The notes below the pieces were generated by a model that saw only the letters and a program-made list of their open reading frames with translations, made no database searches and was not told where the DNA came from. Shown in pieces: positions 18,876 through 27,416 of a stretch of 64,000 bases of DNA. Location of the stretch: NCBI GenBank assembly GCA_025059995.1, contig JANXCF010000002.1, forward strand, positions 248,001-312,000. The letters are read 5' to 3'. The DNA is from Leptospiraceae bacterium. GTDB taxonomy: Bacteria; Spirochaetota; Leptospiria; Leptospirales; Leptonemataceae. Position numbers and translations under genes: made by a program. Position 1 is the first letter of the stretch; the number at the start of each line of letters is the position of its first letter.

Positions 18876-18970
18876 ATAATAGAAAGAAATCAATGAACAT
18901 TCAAAGAAAACAAAATTTCTTTATTTCAAAAAAGGATTTTCGAAAAACTTTGATTTTCTGATTTGTAATT

Positions 18971-19465
18971 ATGAAATACAAAATTATGGTTTTTTTGGCA
19001 TTCTTTTTCATGAGTTGTAAAACAAATCCCTTCAAAGATTTCTGGCACAGGCAAAAAGAATATCATCCCTATGTGGTCCTAACTTATCATGATGATGCTG
19101 TGAGTGTTACTGTGCTATTGGAAGAATTAAACCTCAAATCCGAATTTTCTTTCCCACCAGAACCTTATACAGAGAATTCTTTTTCAGTAATACAAGTTGG
19201 CGAGAACTTCCCTTTTGAAAAATTCAAAGAAATCACACTATTTATAAAAAATTACTATCCTCAACTTCGTTATGTGGACCTTATTACAAAAAATGATAGA
19301 GTGCCAGAGAAAAGTCTATATCTTCTTTTCATTGGTGCAAACACAGAAATAGCCATAAAAAAAAATCTAAAAGCATGGAATGATAAAGACTTTGAACAAT
19401 TTCGAAATTCAAAAACCAAAGAAGAGATGATATCTTTCATCCAAAACAAAAATCAAAAGAATTAA
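18971..19465 (+). CDS. Unknown lipoprotein
   Basis: The 164-residue protein starts with a lipoprotein signal (MKYKIMVFLAFFFMSC). The mature part alternates short beta-like stretches and helices: residues 40-110 look like a small alpha/beta fold (YVVLTYHDDAVSVTVLLEEL... FSVIQVGE). A lysine/asparagine-rich C-terminal tail follows. I recognise no family. The gene ends in a four-base overlap with the convergent exonuclease III gene. Confidence 0.7.
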   Translation: MKYKIMVFLAFFFMSCKTNPFKDFWHRQKEYHPYVVLTYHDDAVSVTVLLEELNLKSEFSFPPEPYTENSFSVIQVGENFPFEKFKEITLFIKNYYPQLRYVDLITKNDRVPEKSLYLLFIGANTEIAIKKNLKAWNDKDFEQFRNSKTKEEMISFIQNKNQKN

Positions 19466-20397
19466 AGTTGGATTTCTAATCCTACTGGGCAATGATCACT
19501 TCCAAGAATTTCCGATTCAATCCAACAGTTTTTTATCATCGATAAACTTTCTTCGGTTGCGAAAAAGTAGTCAATCCTCCAACCAATATTTCTTTCTCTT
19601 GCTCTTGTAATGGGATCCCAATAGGTGTATCTTCCTGGAGATGGATCAAATTTTCGAAAAACGTCAACATAACCCATAGATATTAATTTGTCTAAAAAAG
19701 CTCTTTCTTCTGGCAAGAAGCCCGAGACATTTTCATTTTCTTTAGGTCTAGCTAAATCAATCTCTTTGTGGGCAGTATTAAAATCCCCTGTGATGATTAA
19801 ATACTTTTCTTTTCGTTGTCTTTCCCAAATGTGAAGGCAATATTCATAAAAATTCAATTTGTATTGAACTCTTTCGGGTCCTCTTTGCCCATTGGGAAAG
19901 TAAACATTCCACAAAATAAAGTCTTGAAATTCAGTGATTACGACTCTTCCTTCCTCGTTGAATTTTTTTTCGGGATGATCTTCCTCAAATCCAAATTGAA
20001 CTTTTAAAGGTTTGATTTTTGTTAAAGTGGCTACACCAGAGTATCCCATTTTTTTCGCACTCATCCAATAAGAATGATATGGATAATCGAATATCTTTTT
20101 TGCTGTCGGATGTTGTAGGATTTGAGAAAAATGGGATTTGGTTTCTTGCAAACAGACGATGTCGGGGTCTTTTTCTTCGAGCCATGAAAAAAACGTTTTA
20201 TTCGAAATGGCACGAAGCCCATTGACGTTCCACGTGTAGATGATTAAATTTTTTTTCTCTGTGATGGGCAAATGAAGCTCATGAATTTTGATTTGATCTT
20301 TTTGATCTTGAAGAGATGAAGGCTCACTCAGTGTTTCTTTTTTTTCTGGAAAGCTGAATTCCTCTTGGTTTTTTTGGGTTTTCTTTGCTTTTGGCAT
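19462..20397 (-). CDS. xth: Exodeoxyribonuclease III (AP endonuclease) with an N-terminal extension
   Basis: The protein belongs to the ExoIII/APE1 family that cuts DNA at abasic sites and trims 3' ends during base excision repair. Motifs include TWNVNGLRAI, DIVCLQETK (catalytic Glu), YSGVATLTK, GDFNTAHKEIDLARPKEN, and the C-terminal WRIDYFF and GSDHCPV (catalytic Asp-His). Before the catalytic domain is an unusual charged tail of about 45 residues rich in Lys, Glu and Ser. ATG 20397 is preferred because the upstream GTG lies inside an inverted repeat that looks like the flagellin terminator. Confidence 0.94.
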   Translation of the reverse strand: MPKAKKTQKNQEEFSFPEKKETLSEPSSLQDQKDQIKIHELHLPITEKKNLIIYTWNVNGLRAISNKTFFSWLEEKDPDIVCLQETKSHFSQILQHPTAKKIFDYPYHSYWMSAKKMGYSGVATLTKIKPLKVQFGFEEDHPEKKFNEEGRVVITEFQDFILWNVYFPNGQRGPERVQYKLNFYEYCLHIWERQRKEKYLIITGDFNTAHKEIDLARPKENENVSGFLPEERAFLDKLISMGYVDVFRKFDPSPGRYTYWDPITRARERNIGWRIDYFFATEESLSMIKNCWIESEILGSDHCPVGLEIQL

Positions 20398-20411
20398 AGA
20401 AACAAGAATCG

Positions 20412-20429
20412 GACCCACCTACGTGGGTC
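20412..20429 (-). terminator. Candidate terminator of the flagellin gene
   Basis: GACCCAC and GTGGGTC form a perfect 7-bp stem with a 4-base loop, 15 bases after the flaB stop on the minus strand. The following bases (CGATTCTTGTTTCT) are only moderately T-rich, so this may be a weak intrinsic terminator or an mRNA-stabilising hairpin. Confidence 0.5.
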
Positions 20430-20443
20430 AATAGAAGTTAAGA

Positions 20444-21289
20444 TTATCTTAATAGTTGTAATACGGATTGTGGTCGTATGTTGGCTTGAGCTAACATAGC
20501 TGTTCCACTTTGGACTAAGATTTGGTTTTTCACAAATGCAACCGATTCTTCTGCCATATCTACGTCTCTGATACGAGATTCTGATGCTTGTGTGTTTTCA
20601 TAGGCAATCATCAAACCTTTCGCGGCGTGTTCTAGTCGATTATAATAAGCACCCAAATCAGCTCTTTGTTTGTTAATTCGATACAAGGCAGCATCTAAAA
20701 CGGCAATTGCATCGTTAGCGAAATCAGCTGTCGATAAGGTCAAAAGAGAACCGTCATATTTTCTTAGATTCAATGCTCGAGCAGTCATGGTTTGGATATA
20801 GATCCTTTCTCGATGGTGTTGATTAGGTCCTATGTGGAACCACATAGAAGACACTCTTGATCCTCTTGCAAAATCCCCTAAGAACAAATTCATTTTATTG
20901 AATTCTGCCTGAGAGGCAATTCGATCGACTTCATCAATTAACTGAGATACTTCCACTTGAATCATTTGTCGATCTTCTAATGTATAGATACCGTTTGCTG
21001 ATTGGACTGCAAGAACACGAATCCTTTGAACTATATCATTGAGCTCTTGTAAATATCCTTCTGCTGTTTGGATGAAACTCATACCATCTTCGGCATTCCG
21101 TTCAGCTTGTCTTAGTCCATTGATTTGAGCTCTCATTTTCTCGGAAACTGCTAAGCCTGAGGCATCATCACCCGCTCGGTTAATCCTCAAACCAGAGGAT
21201 AACTTCTCCATGTTTTTATCAACTGCGAATTGTTGGAATTTCAACACCCTGTGGGAGTTAATGGCTGATAAGTTATGATTTACAATCAT
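20444..21289 (-). CDS. flaB: Flagellin, FlaB-type periplasmic flagellar core protein
   Basis: The 281-residue protein has the conserved flagellin N-terminal D0/D1 region ([42 protein letters not shown]) and the C-terminal D1/D0 region ([12 protein letters not shown], ending in [14 protein letters not shown]). The short central part with [19 protein letters not shown] is a spirochaetal FlaB hallmark. It has no signal peptide, as expected for export through the flagellar apparatus into the periplasm. A strong AAGGAGG ribosome site lies 7 bases before the ATG. The gene is monocistronic. Confidence 0.97.
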   Translation of the reverse strand: MIVNHNLSAINSHRVLKFQQFAVDKNMEKLSSGLRINRAGDDASGLAVSEKMRAQINGLRQAERNAEDGMSFIQTAEGYLQELNDIVQRIRVLAVQSANGIYTLEDRQMIQVEVSQLIDEVDRIASQAEFNKMNLFLGDFARGSRVSSMWFHIGPNQHHRERIYIQTMTARALNLRKYDGSLLTLSTADFANDAIAVLDAALYRINKQRADLGAYYNRLEHAAKGLMIAYENTQASESRIRDVDMAEESVAFVKNQILVQSGTAMLAQANIRPQSVLQLLR

Positions 21290-21422
21290 CAGTTTCCTCC
21301 TTGAAACTTACTTTTGCTTCCTTGCTTCGTTTGAATTTAGCTTCGGTTTTTTTTTAGTTCGAAATAAGAGTGGATCGTAATTTTTGTGAATTTCTTGATT
21401 AAAATTCTCAATTTCCATCTTC

Positions 21423-21451
21423 ACTTGTTGAAAAATATTTATTCAACAAGT
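21423..21451. promoter_or_regulatory. 10-bp inverted repeat between divergent flaB and GerMN genes
   Basis: ACTTGTTGAA and TTCAACAAGT are perfectly complementary with a 9-base AT spacer. The element ends 17 bases before the start of the forward gene and lies 134 bases upstream of flaB. Because it lies between divergent genes, an operator is more likely than a terminator. The protein that binds it is unknown. Confidence 0.5.
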
Positions 21452-21467
21452 TCCGATATTTCTATCA

Positions 21468-22202
21468 ATGAATCAAGAAGATAAAACCATCTTAATTTTA
21501 CTTACAACAGCTGTGCTTCTGATTTTTCTCGATATACAAGCAAAAAAACAGCAAGAGTTCATCAAAAACAACGTAAAAAAGGTATCAGTAAAGGAGTTAG
21601 TAGAATCATCAAAAGAAGCCTTAAACCAAGTTCAAAAAGAAGAATATATCAACAAAGTCAAAACTATGATTGAACAAAACATTCCCACAGAAGAAATACT
21701 AAAAACCATATCAAAAATCAAAAGTCTTATGTCATCAAATCAACTTGAGCAGTTATACCAAAAAAACAAAGAACTTTTGACATTGCCAATAGATCAAAAA
21801 GAGAACACAAATTTGAAATTATATTATTTACGTTTTCGTGATGATAAAACGACCGAAATCCAAGAAATCACGAGAAAAATCAAAGGGAAGATCACACCAG
21901 CTGTGGCATTACAAATACTTCAAAAAGGACCTCAAGAAGGCGAACCGAATTTGGTAAATGCCTTCTATACAAATATATCTATCAAAAACATAAGTTATGA
22001 TGAAGAAACAAAAACGTTTCATCTCTTTTTCTCTTTGTCGTTTTTATCAGCAAATTCAAATGTTCAACGAGATCGCATCCTACAAATTTGTCACACAATA
22101 AAGCAATTCCCTAACATAAAAAATCTAATAATATGGATTGATGAAAATCCTTATTTTTTCCTTGATGACTGCTCAAAAGGATATCAAAAATTACAAATAT
22201 GA
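21468..22202 (+). CDS. Membrane-anchored GerMN-domain protein
   Basis: The 244-residue protein has one N-terminal membrane helix (about 8-23). A long Lys/Glu-rich helical region follows to about residue 110. Then comes a GerMN-like domain, recognised by LKLYYLRFRDDKTTEI, VALQILQKGPQEGEPNLVNAF and a final ICHTIKQFPNIKNLIIWIDENP. In other bacteria GerMN domains occur in germination and cell-envelope proteins; here no sporulation is implied. The ATGA overlap with the downstream phosphatase suggests coupled translation. Confidence 0.75.
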   Translation: MNQEDKTILILLTTAVLLIFLDIQAKKQQEFIKNNVKKVSVKELVESSKEALNQVQKEEYINKVKTMIEQNIPTEEILKTISKIKSLMSSNQLEQLYQKNKELLTLPIDQKENTNLKLYYLRFRDDKTTEIQEITRKIKGKITPAVALQILQKGPQEGEPNLVNAFYTNISIKNISYDEETKTFHLFFSLSFLSANSNVQRDRILQICHTIKQFPNIKNLIIWIDENPYFFLDDCSKGYQKLQI

Positions 22203-22963
22203 AAATTTACTACTATACCCACAGAGGAAAAGTGAGAAAAAACAACGAAGATTCTATTTTGATTCAAGATCGACTATATCACGAAGTCAATTTTGAAAAT
22301 CTAAAAGAAACAGAAATCAATCAAAACGAAATCCTACTTTGTGTAGCTGACGGGTTGGGAGGACACGAAAAGGGAGAAATAGCAAGCTTCTTGGTTTTAG
22401 ATACATTGAGAAAGTCAAAAATCAAAAATCAAAATGACTTGCTTAATTCGCTTTCTTATTCAAAGCAAGTTCTCAACGAGTATGCAAAAAAAAATCCGAA
22501 TGCTTTCGGCTTAGGAACTGTAATTGCGGGGATTTTTTTCATGAGTGAATATGCCATAGTTTTTAATGTAGGAGATTGTAGGGTTTATCTTTACAACAAA
22601 GAAAAAAAGTTAGCTCGTATTTCGAAAGATCATTCTGTTGTTGAGGAACTAAAAGATCGGGGTTTTCTTTTAGAAGGAGAAGAACGTTATCATCCGGAAA
22701 AACACGTTGTTACGTCTTGGATTTCTGGTGATAATGAAAGCAAAATTCCCAAAGTATTTTTTAGGTCATATCCTATTTCGTTTTTTCGAGGGGGCAGGAT
22801 TTTGATATGTTCTGATGGATTGTGGGAGGCAATACCCGGCGAAGATATGGAACAATGCTTCGTACTTGATAATCCCCAATTTGTGGGTGAGTGTTTGATT
22901 CGAAAAACCTTTTTGAATGGAGCTTTTGATAATATAAGTTTTATTTTGGTGGAAAATGTATAG
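22199..22963 (+). CDS. PP2C-type serine/threonine protein phosphatase
   Basis: The 254-residue protein carries the metal-dependent PP2C motifs in order: THRGKVRKNNEDS at the start, VADGLGGHEKGE with the metal-binding Asp, GLGTVIAGIF, NVGDCRVYLY, SKDHSVVEEL, CSDGLWEAI, and the final D-N-I-S-F-I. It is a cytosolic single-domain enzyme of the PrpC/Stp class. No partner Ser/Thr kinase is adjacent. The start overlaps the upstream stop by four bases. Confidence 0.94.
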   Translation: MKIYYYTHRGKVRKNNEDSILIQDRLYHEVNFENLKETEINQNEILLCVADGLGGHEKGEIASFLVLDTLRKSKIKNQNDLLNSLSYSKQVLNEYAKKNPNAFGLGTVIAGIFFMSEYAIVFNVGDCRVYLYNKEKKLARISKDHSVVEELKDRGFLLEGEERYHPEKHVVTSWISGDNESKIPKVFFRSYPISFFRGGRILICSDGLWEAIPGEDMEQCFVLDNPQFVGECLIRKTFLNGAFDNISFILVENV

Positions 22964-22990
22964 AAACAAATTTCTATATATTAGTTTTTT
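22959..22990 (+). terminator. AT-rich intrinsic terminator after the PP2C gene
   Basis: TATAGAAA pairs perfectly with TTTCTATA across a CAAA loop (22959-22978), and a T-run follows at 22985-22990. The PP2C stop codon is inside the first arm. The stem has few G-C pairs, so efficiency may be modest. Confidence 0.5.
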
Positions 22991-23139
22991 CTGATTATCA
23001 AGAATAAAATCAAAAAAATCTAAAATTAAAAAATCCAAACTTAAAAAATTAAAAATTAGTAATTTTTTGTTGACGATCAAAAGTAAAACATTTTTTTGTT
23101 TTCAGTGATTTGTTTGTTTAAGTACAAGAGGGGTGCAAT

Positions 23140-24288
23140 ATGTTGAAGAAATCAAAAGATAAGTTAGAATCAAATGATAAACAAGAAAAACAGGAGAAAA
23201 GATACTTTATTAGTGACGTTTTCGGAGAAAGAAAATTTTTACTTCTCAGAGAGTATGCTAGTAGAAAAGGATTGATTTATGTGGATGAACTCAAAGACCA
23301 CATTGATAGTATTAAAAACATACGTGGGATTGGTCAAAAGAAATTGGAAATCATCTTAGAGAAAATCAACAACCCTGAAATCCCAACAAGAGTTGAACCA
23401 CTCCAACTAAAAGAAATTGAATGGGAAACACCAATAGAAAGGGTGTTTCGTGGCTCATATCATGCTTTAATTGAGTATTGTCACAAAACAGGAAGAACCC
23501 GATTAAAAGATTTAAAAACCCTCACATTAGAAGAAATCCGAGCTATCAACTGGCCAGGCAATGCAATCTACAAATCCTTTTTGAAAAAACTAGAAAAATT
23601 TGGCATTATCCCCCAAGCTTCCAACGAACCTTTGGATTTGGAAAAACATACTATGGGACACTTAACAGATGATGTGAAGTTAAACAAAGCATTCCAAAAT
23701 GCTCATGTTTCAAATCTAAAGGAATTCCTCCAATTAGGAAGGGAAGGAAGACTTGCCATCAAAAACTACGGAGAAATCAGCGAGAATTTACTCAGAGAAC
23801 TTTTAAAAGAGCATGGTATTGATATCGATGAGTTCGAAAATCAATATCTGAATAAATACCCAAATCGTAATTTAGACCTAAAGATGGATGATTTTCTTCC
23901 AAAAATGAAGGAATTTTTAACACAAAGAGAATATTACATTATTACGAGTAGATCCTTAGAGAAAAAAACTTTGGAAGCGGTAGGTTCAGAATTGGATCTT
24001 ACCCGTGAAAGGATACGCCAAATTGAAAAAAAAGCTGTAATCAGAACCAATATCTATATCGGACCCGTTATCCAAAAATACGCAGAAGAAATATACCAAA
24101 TGGTAAAAGAAGCTGGTGGAAAAATGAAATTATCTCAATTATGTAAGACCCTTAAATGCAAGCCCGAAAGTGTAAATTTGGTCACCTATTTAGCAGGTTA
24201 TCGTGATTTAAGAACAGAAGATGATTTGATTTTTATTGATCTTACACGAACTAGGGTTTGGAACGCCCCTACATATGACTACGCATAA
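23140..24288 (+). CDS. DNA-binding protein with helix-hairpin-helix repeats and a sigma-70 region 4 domain
   Basis: The 382-residue protein begins with a charged tail. Helix-hairpin-helix-like modules follow: IKNIRGIGQKKLEIILEKI near 57-75, RTRLKDLKTLTLEEIRAINWPG near 118-140, and HVSNLKEFLQLGREGRLAIKNYGE near 188-212, the last being like RNA polymerase alpha C-terminal domains. Residues about 253-302 are a sigma region 4 helix-turn-helix (LTQREYYIITSRSLEKKTLEAVG, LTRERIRQIEKKA). Region 2 is absent, so it is not a complete sigma factor. A role as a transcription regulator or polymerase accessory factor is likely. The ribosome site GAGGGGTG is strong. Confidence 0.75.
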   Translation: MLKKSKDKLESNDKQEKQEKRYFISDVFGERKFLLLREYASRKGLIYVDELKDHIDSIKNIRGIGQKKLEIILEKINNPEIPTRVEPLQLKEIEWETPIERVFRGSYHALIEYCHKTGRTRLKDLKTLTLEEIRAINWPGNAIYKSFLKKLEKFGIIPQASNEPLDLEKHTMGHLTDDVKLNKAFQNAHVSNLKEFLQLGREGRLAIKNYGEISENLLRELLKEHGIDIDEFENQYLNKYPNRNLDLKMDDFLPKMKEFLTQREYYIITSRSLEKKTLEAVGSELDLTRERIRQIEKKAVIRTNIYIGPVIQKYAEEIYQMVKEAGGKMKLSQLCKTLKCKPESVNLVTYLAGYRDLRTEDDLIFIDLTRTRVWNAPTYDYA

Positions 24289-24290
24289 AC

Positions 24291-25187
24291 TTGGTAATAA
24301 AAAGATTTCTTTTCTTTTTAAGAGGGTTTTTCCCTCTTTTTATTTTGATTTCATGCATCTCTCCTTATAAATTTCGAAATTATTACATACAAGTAAACAC
24401 CAAAAAAGAAACCTCAGAAACAAGCCATCAGCAAATAAAGACAGCAAGATTTTCTATTCACAAAGACAAAAATCAGTGTATTGATTTTCATGTTATTTTA
24501 AAAACACCCTTAGTTTACCCTTTTGTTCCAAATCGAGCTGAAAATGTTTTTGTAGAAAATGAAGTAGCAAAACTCCTGAAGGAAAATTTTTTTTGGATAA
24601 GAATCTATTTAAACAATCAAACAGATGAAACTTTGTATTTACTGAGTGATAGGATTTATCTTTCAGTAGATCAAAAGAAAACTACGATTGTCCCTGTTGA
24701 AGAAATCATAAAGAAATATCCGTTCTTGTTGGATTCATATCCCGTGTTCTGGTACGTTATTCCTAAGCCAGTTTATATTTATTTTGATGGGAAACGTGAA
24801 TGGTGGAGAAACTTTTATTTTTTCCCCTTGAACCCGGAAGAAAGAAAAGCCAAGTTGCATTACTATGCGCAACATTATGCAAAAAAAACTTATGAAATCA
24901 AACCCAAAGAAGAGGTATTATTTTTTTTAGTTTTTGAAAAACTCCAACCGAACAAAGAACATACTTACGAATTCCATATGGAATTCAAACCTGAGTTGTG
25001 TAACGTATCTTTTCAATTCCGATATTGGATGGAATTATCTCACAAAAAAGAAGATGATATAATAGAACTATCTATTTTGAATGAATTGAGACAGCAAAAT
25101 CAAAAGTGGAGTGAAGTTTATCGAGAAAAACTACAATCACGATATTATAAAGAATTCTCAAAAACCTACTTTGATTTCTTTGAATGA
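24291..25187 (+). CDS. Unknown lipoprotein with a TTG start
   Basis: The 298-residue reading frame has a TTG start three bases after the preceding stop; no in-frame ATG or GTG would preserve the signal sequence. The lipoprotein signal is RFLFFLRGFFPLFILISC. The mature protein mixes aromatic-rich beta segments with charged loops (HVILKTPLVYPFVPN, WVIRIYLNNQTDETLYLL-like, then a Tyr-rich YFDGKREWWRNFYFFPL near 165-180). I do not recognise it. The signal-peptide codons form a terminator-like hairpin, so expression may be low or regulated. Confidence 0.65.
   Translation: MVIKRFLFFLRGFFPLFILISCISPYKFRNYYIQVNTKKETSETSHQQIKTARFSIHKDKNQCIDFHVILKTPLVYPFVPNRAENVFVENEVAKLLKENFFWIRIYLNNQTDETLYLLSDRIYLSVDQKKTTIVPVEEIIKKYPFLLDSYPVFWYVIPKPVYIYFDGKREWWRNFYFFPLNPEERKAKLHYYAQHYAKKTYEIKPKEEVLFFLVFEKLQPNKEHTYEFHMEFKPELCNVSFQFRYWMELSHKKEDDIIELSILNELRQQNQKWSEVYREKLQSRYYKEFSKTYFDFFE
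24320..24345 (+). terminator. Terminator-like hairpin inside the start of the next gene
   Basis: AAGAGGG (24320-24326) and CCCTCTT (24332-24338) form a perfect 7-bp stem around a TTTTT loop, followed by TTTATTTTG. It lies 32 bases after the regulator stop codon and inside the signal-peptide codons of the downstream lipoprotein. It could end the regulator transcript and attenuate the lipoprotein. Confidence 0.5.
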
Positions 25188-25237
25188 TTCACTTAAAAAC
25201 CTATTGAAGTCTTTTCCCTGAAAGAAAATTTGAAAAA

Positions 25238-26752
25238 ATGAAGATTTATCAGTGGGAGAAAAAGTATTCGGAATTCTTTTTGATCGTTCTGATTATTATT
25301 TTCGTTTTTATTGTTCTTGCAGATAGTTATGCTTTCATTGGTGACACATTTGTAAAGGTTTTACAATCCTATTCATTAATACAAAACCGTTTTTTAAGCG
25401 AGGATTTGTATTATCCCTTTCGGGTTTATGATCCTGATTATCAATATTTTTATTTAAAAGTTCCTATGTTTTTAAACTTAGAAGACAAAAAATTAGGAGC
25501 TTTCCCTGTTTTTTATTCAATATTGATAGCACCCATTGTTTGGTTAGAACCCTATGCTCTTCCTTTTTTTACGCTAACAATAAATCTCATTTCTTATTGG
25601 ATTTTAAAACATTATTGGAATCTTTCTAAATTTATGTTGGTTTTCTTCATCTTTGGAACTTTTCTTTTCTTAAATAGTGTAGATGGATCTGAAAGTAGTT
25701 TGCTTATTTTATTTCAGTTAGTGGGTTTGACTTTTCTTTTCAAAACTAACAAAGAAACTCTACATACTTTGTTGGGGATTTTTTTTCTAAGTTTAGGGAT
25801 GTGGTTGAGGATAGAAATGTTTATTTTTATGGGTATTTTGATCCTTTTCTGGTTTCTCGTCTTTTGGGAAGAACTTAAGCATGATTTGAAAGAACAAAAA
25901 AAATTCCTACAAATCTTGGTGTTCAGTGGGATTTTTGTAAGTATCTATTTTCTTTTTCATTATTTTCATTATGGTCATATTTTCGGACCGAGATTTGTAC
26001 TAAATATTAAATTAGAAGATTATTCCTTAATTCGCCAGCTGCGATTTATGTTGTCACTGTCTTTCTTTGGGGATAAGTTCTTTAAGTTGGGGTTTTTTGG
26101 TTATATCCCGTTGTTTTTGCTAACAATATTTTTTGCATTCAAAAGATTGGACATCTTAGATAAAAAAGATAAAGTTCTTTTCTTCACAGGATTGACGGCT
26201 GTTTTTGTATTGGGATTCTTGGCACCAAATGATGGTTTGGTAAATCTGGGTCCGCGTTATCTTATTTTGGGGATCGTCCCTTTCTTGGTCATTACAAATA
26301 AACTTTGGGAATTAAAAGTGATTTTTAAACGTGTTTTTATGGTATTTGCTTTTTACTCTTTTTTGATAACTACTCTTTACTTTTTTCTGTCAAGGGAGTA
26401 CCTTAAGAATTTCAAACATTTTAATGAGATTATCGCAACCCAAAGAGGAGATTTTTATATTACCATTCATGGATTTGATGTAGTAAGTGCTGGTCTATTG
26501 GTATTAAGATCTCCTTTAATTCTTGTAGAAAATCCTGAGGATTATTCACTCATGGAAAAAATCAAAGCTTTTTTAGATTCTGATCAAACTTTAATTTTTT
26601 ATTATAGCTCTTATTCTGAAAGTCAAAATAGAGACAAGATTCAAAAGATTATTTCATTTTTGGGTAAATACTTTATTTTAACTCATCAAATGAAGATTGA
26701 TATAAAACAAGGAGAGTTTTATTTTACTTTTTATCACTTCAGAAAAAAATAA
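25238..26752 (+). CDS. Polytopic membrane protein, possibly GT-C glycosyltransferase-like
   Basis: The 504-residue protein has about ten hydrophobic helices spread over residues 12-400. The first loop after helix 1 contains an aromatic- and Asp-rich segment (DDLYYPFRVYDPDYQYFY-like, near 55-72), as in GT-C enzymes, where such loops hold catalytic acidic residues. The C-terminal roughly 110 residues look soluble and periplasmic. The family is not certain. Neighbouring genes give no sugar context. Confidence 0.7.
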   Translation: MKIYQWEKKYSEFFLIVLIIIFVFIVLADSYAFIGDTFVKVLQSYSLIQNRFLSEDLYYPFRVYDPDYQYFYLKVPMFLNLEDKKLGAFPVFYSILIAPIVWLEPYALPFFTLTINLISYWILKHYWNLSKFMLVFFIFGTFLFLNSVDGSESSLLILFQLVGLTFLFKTNKETLHTLLGIFFLSLGMWLRIEMFIFMGILILFWFLVFWEELKHDLKEQKKFLQILVFSGIFVSIYFLFHYFHYGHIFGPRFVLNIKLEDYSLIRQLRFMLSLSFFGDKFFKLGFFGYIPLFLLTIFFAFKRLDILDKKDKVLFFTGLTAVFVLGFLAPNDGLVNLGPRYLILGIVPFLVITNKLWELKVIFKRVFMVFAFYSFLITTLYFFLSREYLKNFKHFNEIIATQRGDFYITIHGFDVVSAGLLVLRSPLILVENPEDYSLMEKIKAFLDSDQTLIFYYSSYSESQNRDKIQKIISFLGKYFILTHQMKIDIKQGEFYFTFYHFRKK

Positions 26753-26785
26753 GCTTTCGTGAGAGAAGAATTCGGCAATAGGAAC

Positions 26786-27415
26786 ATGTTTTTTAAAATA
26801 GTTTTGGTTATAACAGTTCTTATTGGAGTCAGTTCGTTGAAAGCACAAAATATTGGTCCTTACATTCAAGGGGAGAAACGACCAAGCACTAATGACCCTA
26901 GTTATAAACCATCCATCATCCCTTTTTTCTTACAACGAAAAACGGAATTGGCTCCGATTGAGAGTTATATATTAGATCCTAATTTGAGTATTGAAAATTT
27001 CGTAAAACGAGAAAAAAAAGAAGAACTTACAAAAGAAGAAATAGAAGTTCTCGAAAATTTCAATTACAACCCTGAATACCAAAAATACTACTATCAAAAG
27101 TATTTTTTGCCGCAATTTGGTTTAGAATTCCAAGATAAACCTTTACTTCCGAGACTCGTATATCAAGAAAGTATATGGGAAAGAAGAATGACTATCTTTC
27201 TTTTGTCATTTCCCATCAGTTTAGGATTAACTTATTGGTCGTATCGATTTTATAAAGAAAATCGAAATTACCCTCCCATCCTGAGTCAGTCGGAAACGTT
27301 CGGAGTCTTTTTCTTAGCTTCCCTGATTTCTGCTTTTGTTGTTTATCATGACGAAAATTATCATAAAAGTTTGATTGAATATAGTAAAACCCTAAAAAAA
27401 GAAAAAAGTTATTGA
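26786..27415 (+). CDS. Secreted or envelope protein of unknown function with C-terminal membrane helices
   Basis: ATG 26786 gives about 209 residues with a proper signal peptide (MFFKIVLVITVLIGVSSLKA). A GTG 27 bases upstream would place charged residues before it. The middle is Pro/Lys/Glu-rich and largely polar. Two hydrophobic segments occur near 145-160 and 180-195. An AGGAA ribosome site sits close to the ATG. No family is recognised. It converges on the TPR gene with one base between the stops. Confidence 0.65.
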   Translation: MFFKIVLVITVLIGVSSLKAQNIGPYIQGEKRPSTNDPSYKPSIIPFFLQRKTELAPIESYILDPNLSIENFVKREKKEELTKEEIEVLENFNYNPEYQKYYYQKYFLPQFGLEFQDKPLLPRLVYQESIWERRMTIFLLSFPISLGLTYWSYRFYKENRNYPPILSQSETFGVFFLASLISAFVVYHDENYHKSLIEYSKTLKKEKSY

Positions 27416-27416
27416 T

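Noticed and set aside
21290..21410. Sigma-28 type promoter for flaB (TAAA with CCGAAGC on the minus strand).
   Set aside because: The two boxes are nearly adjacent and lack the usual spacer of about 11-15 bases, so the match is not convincing.
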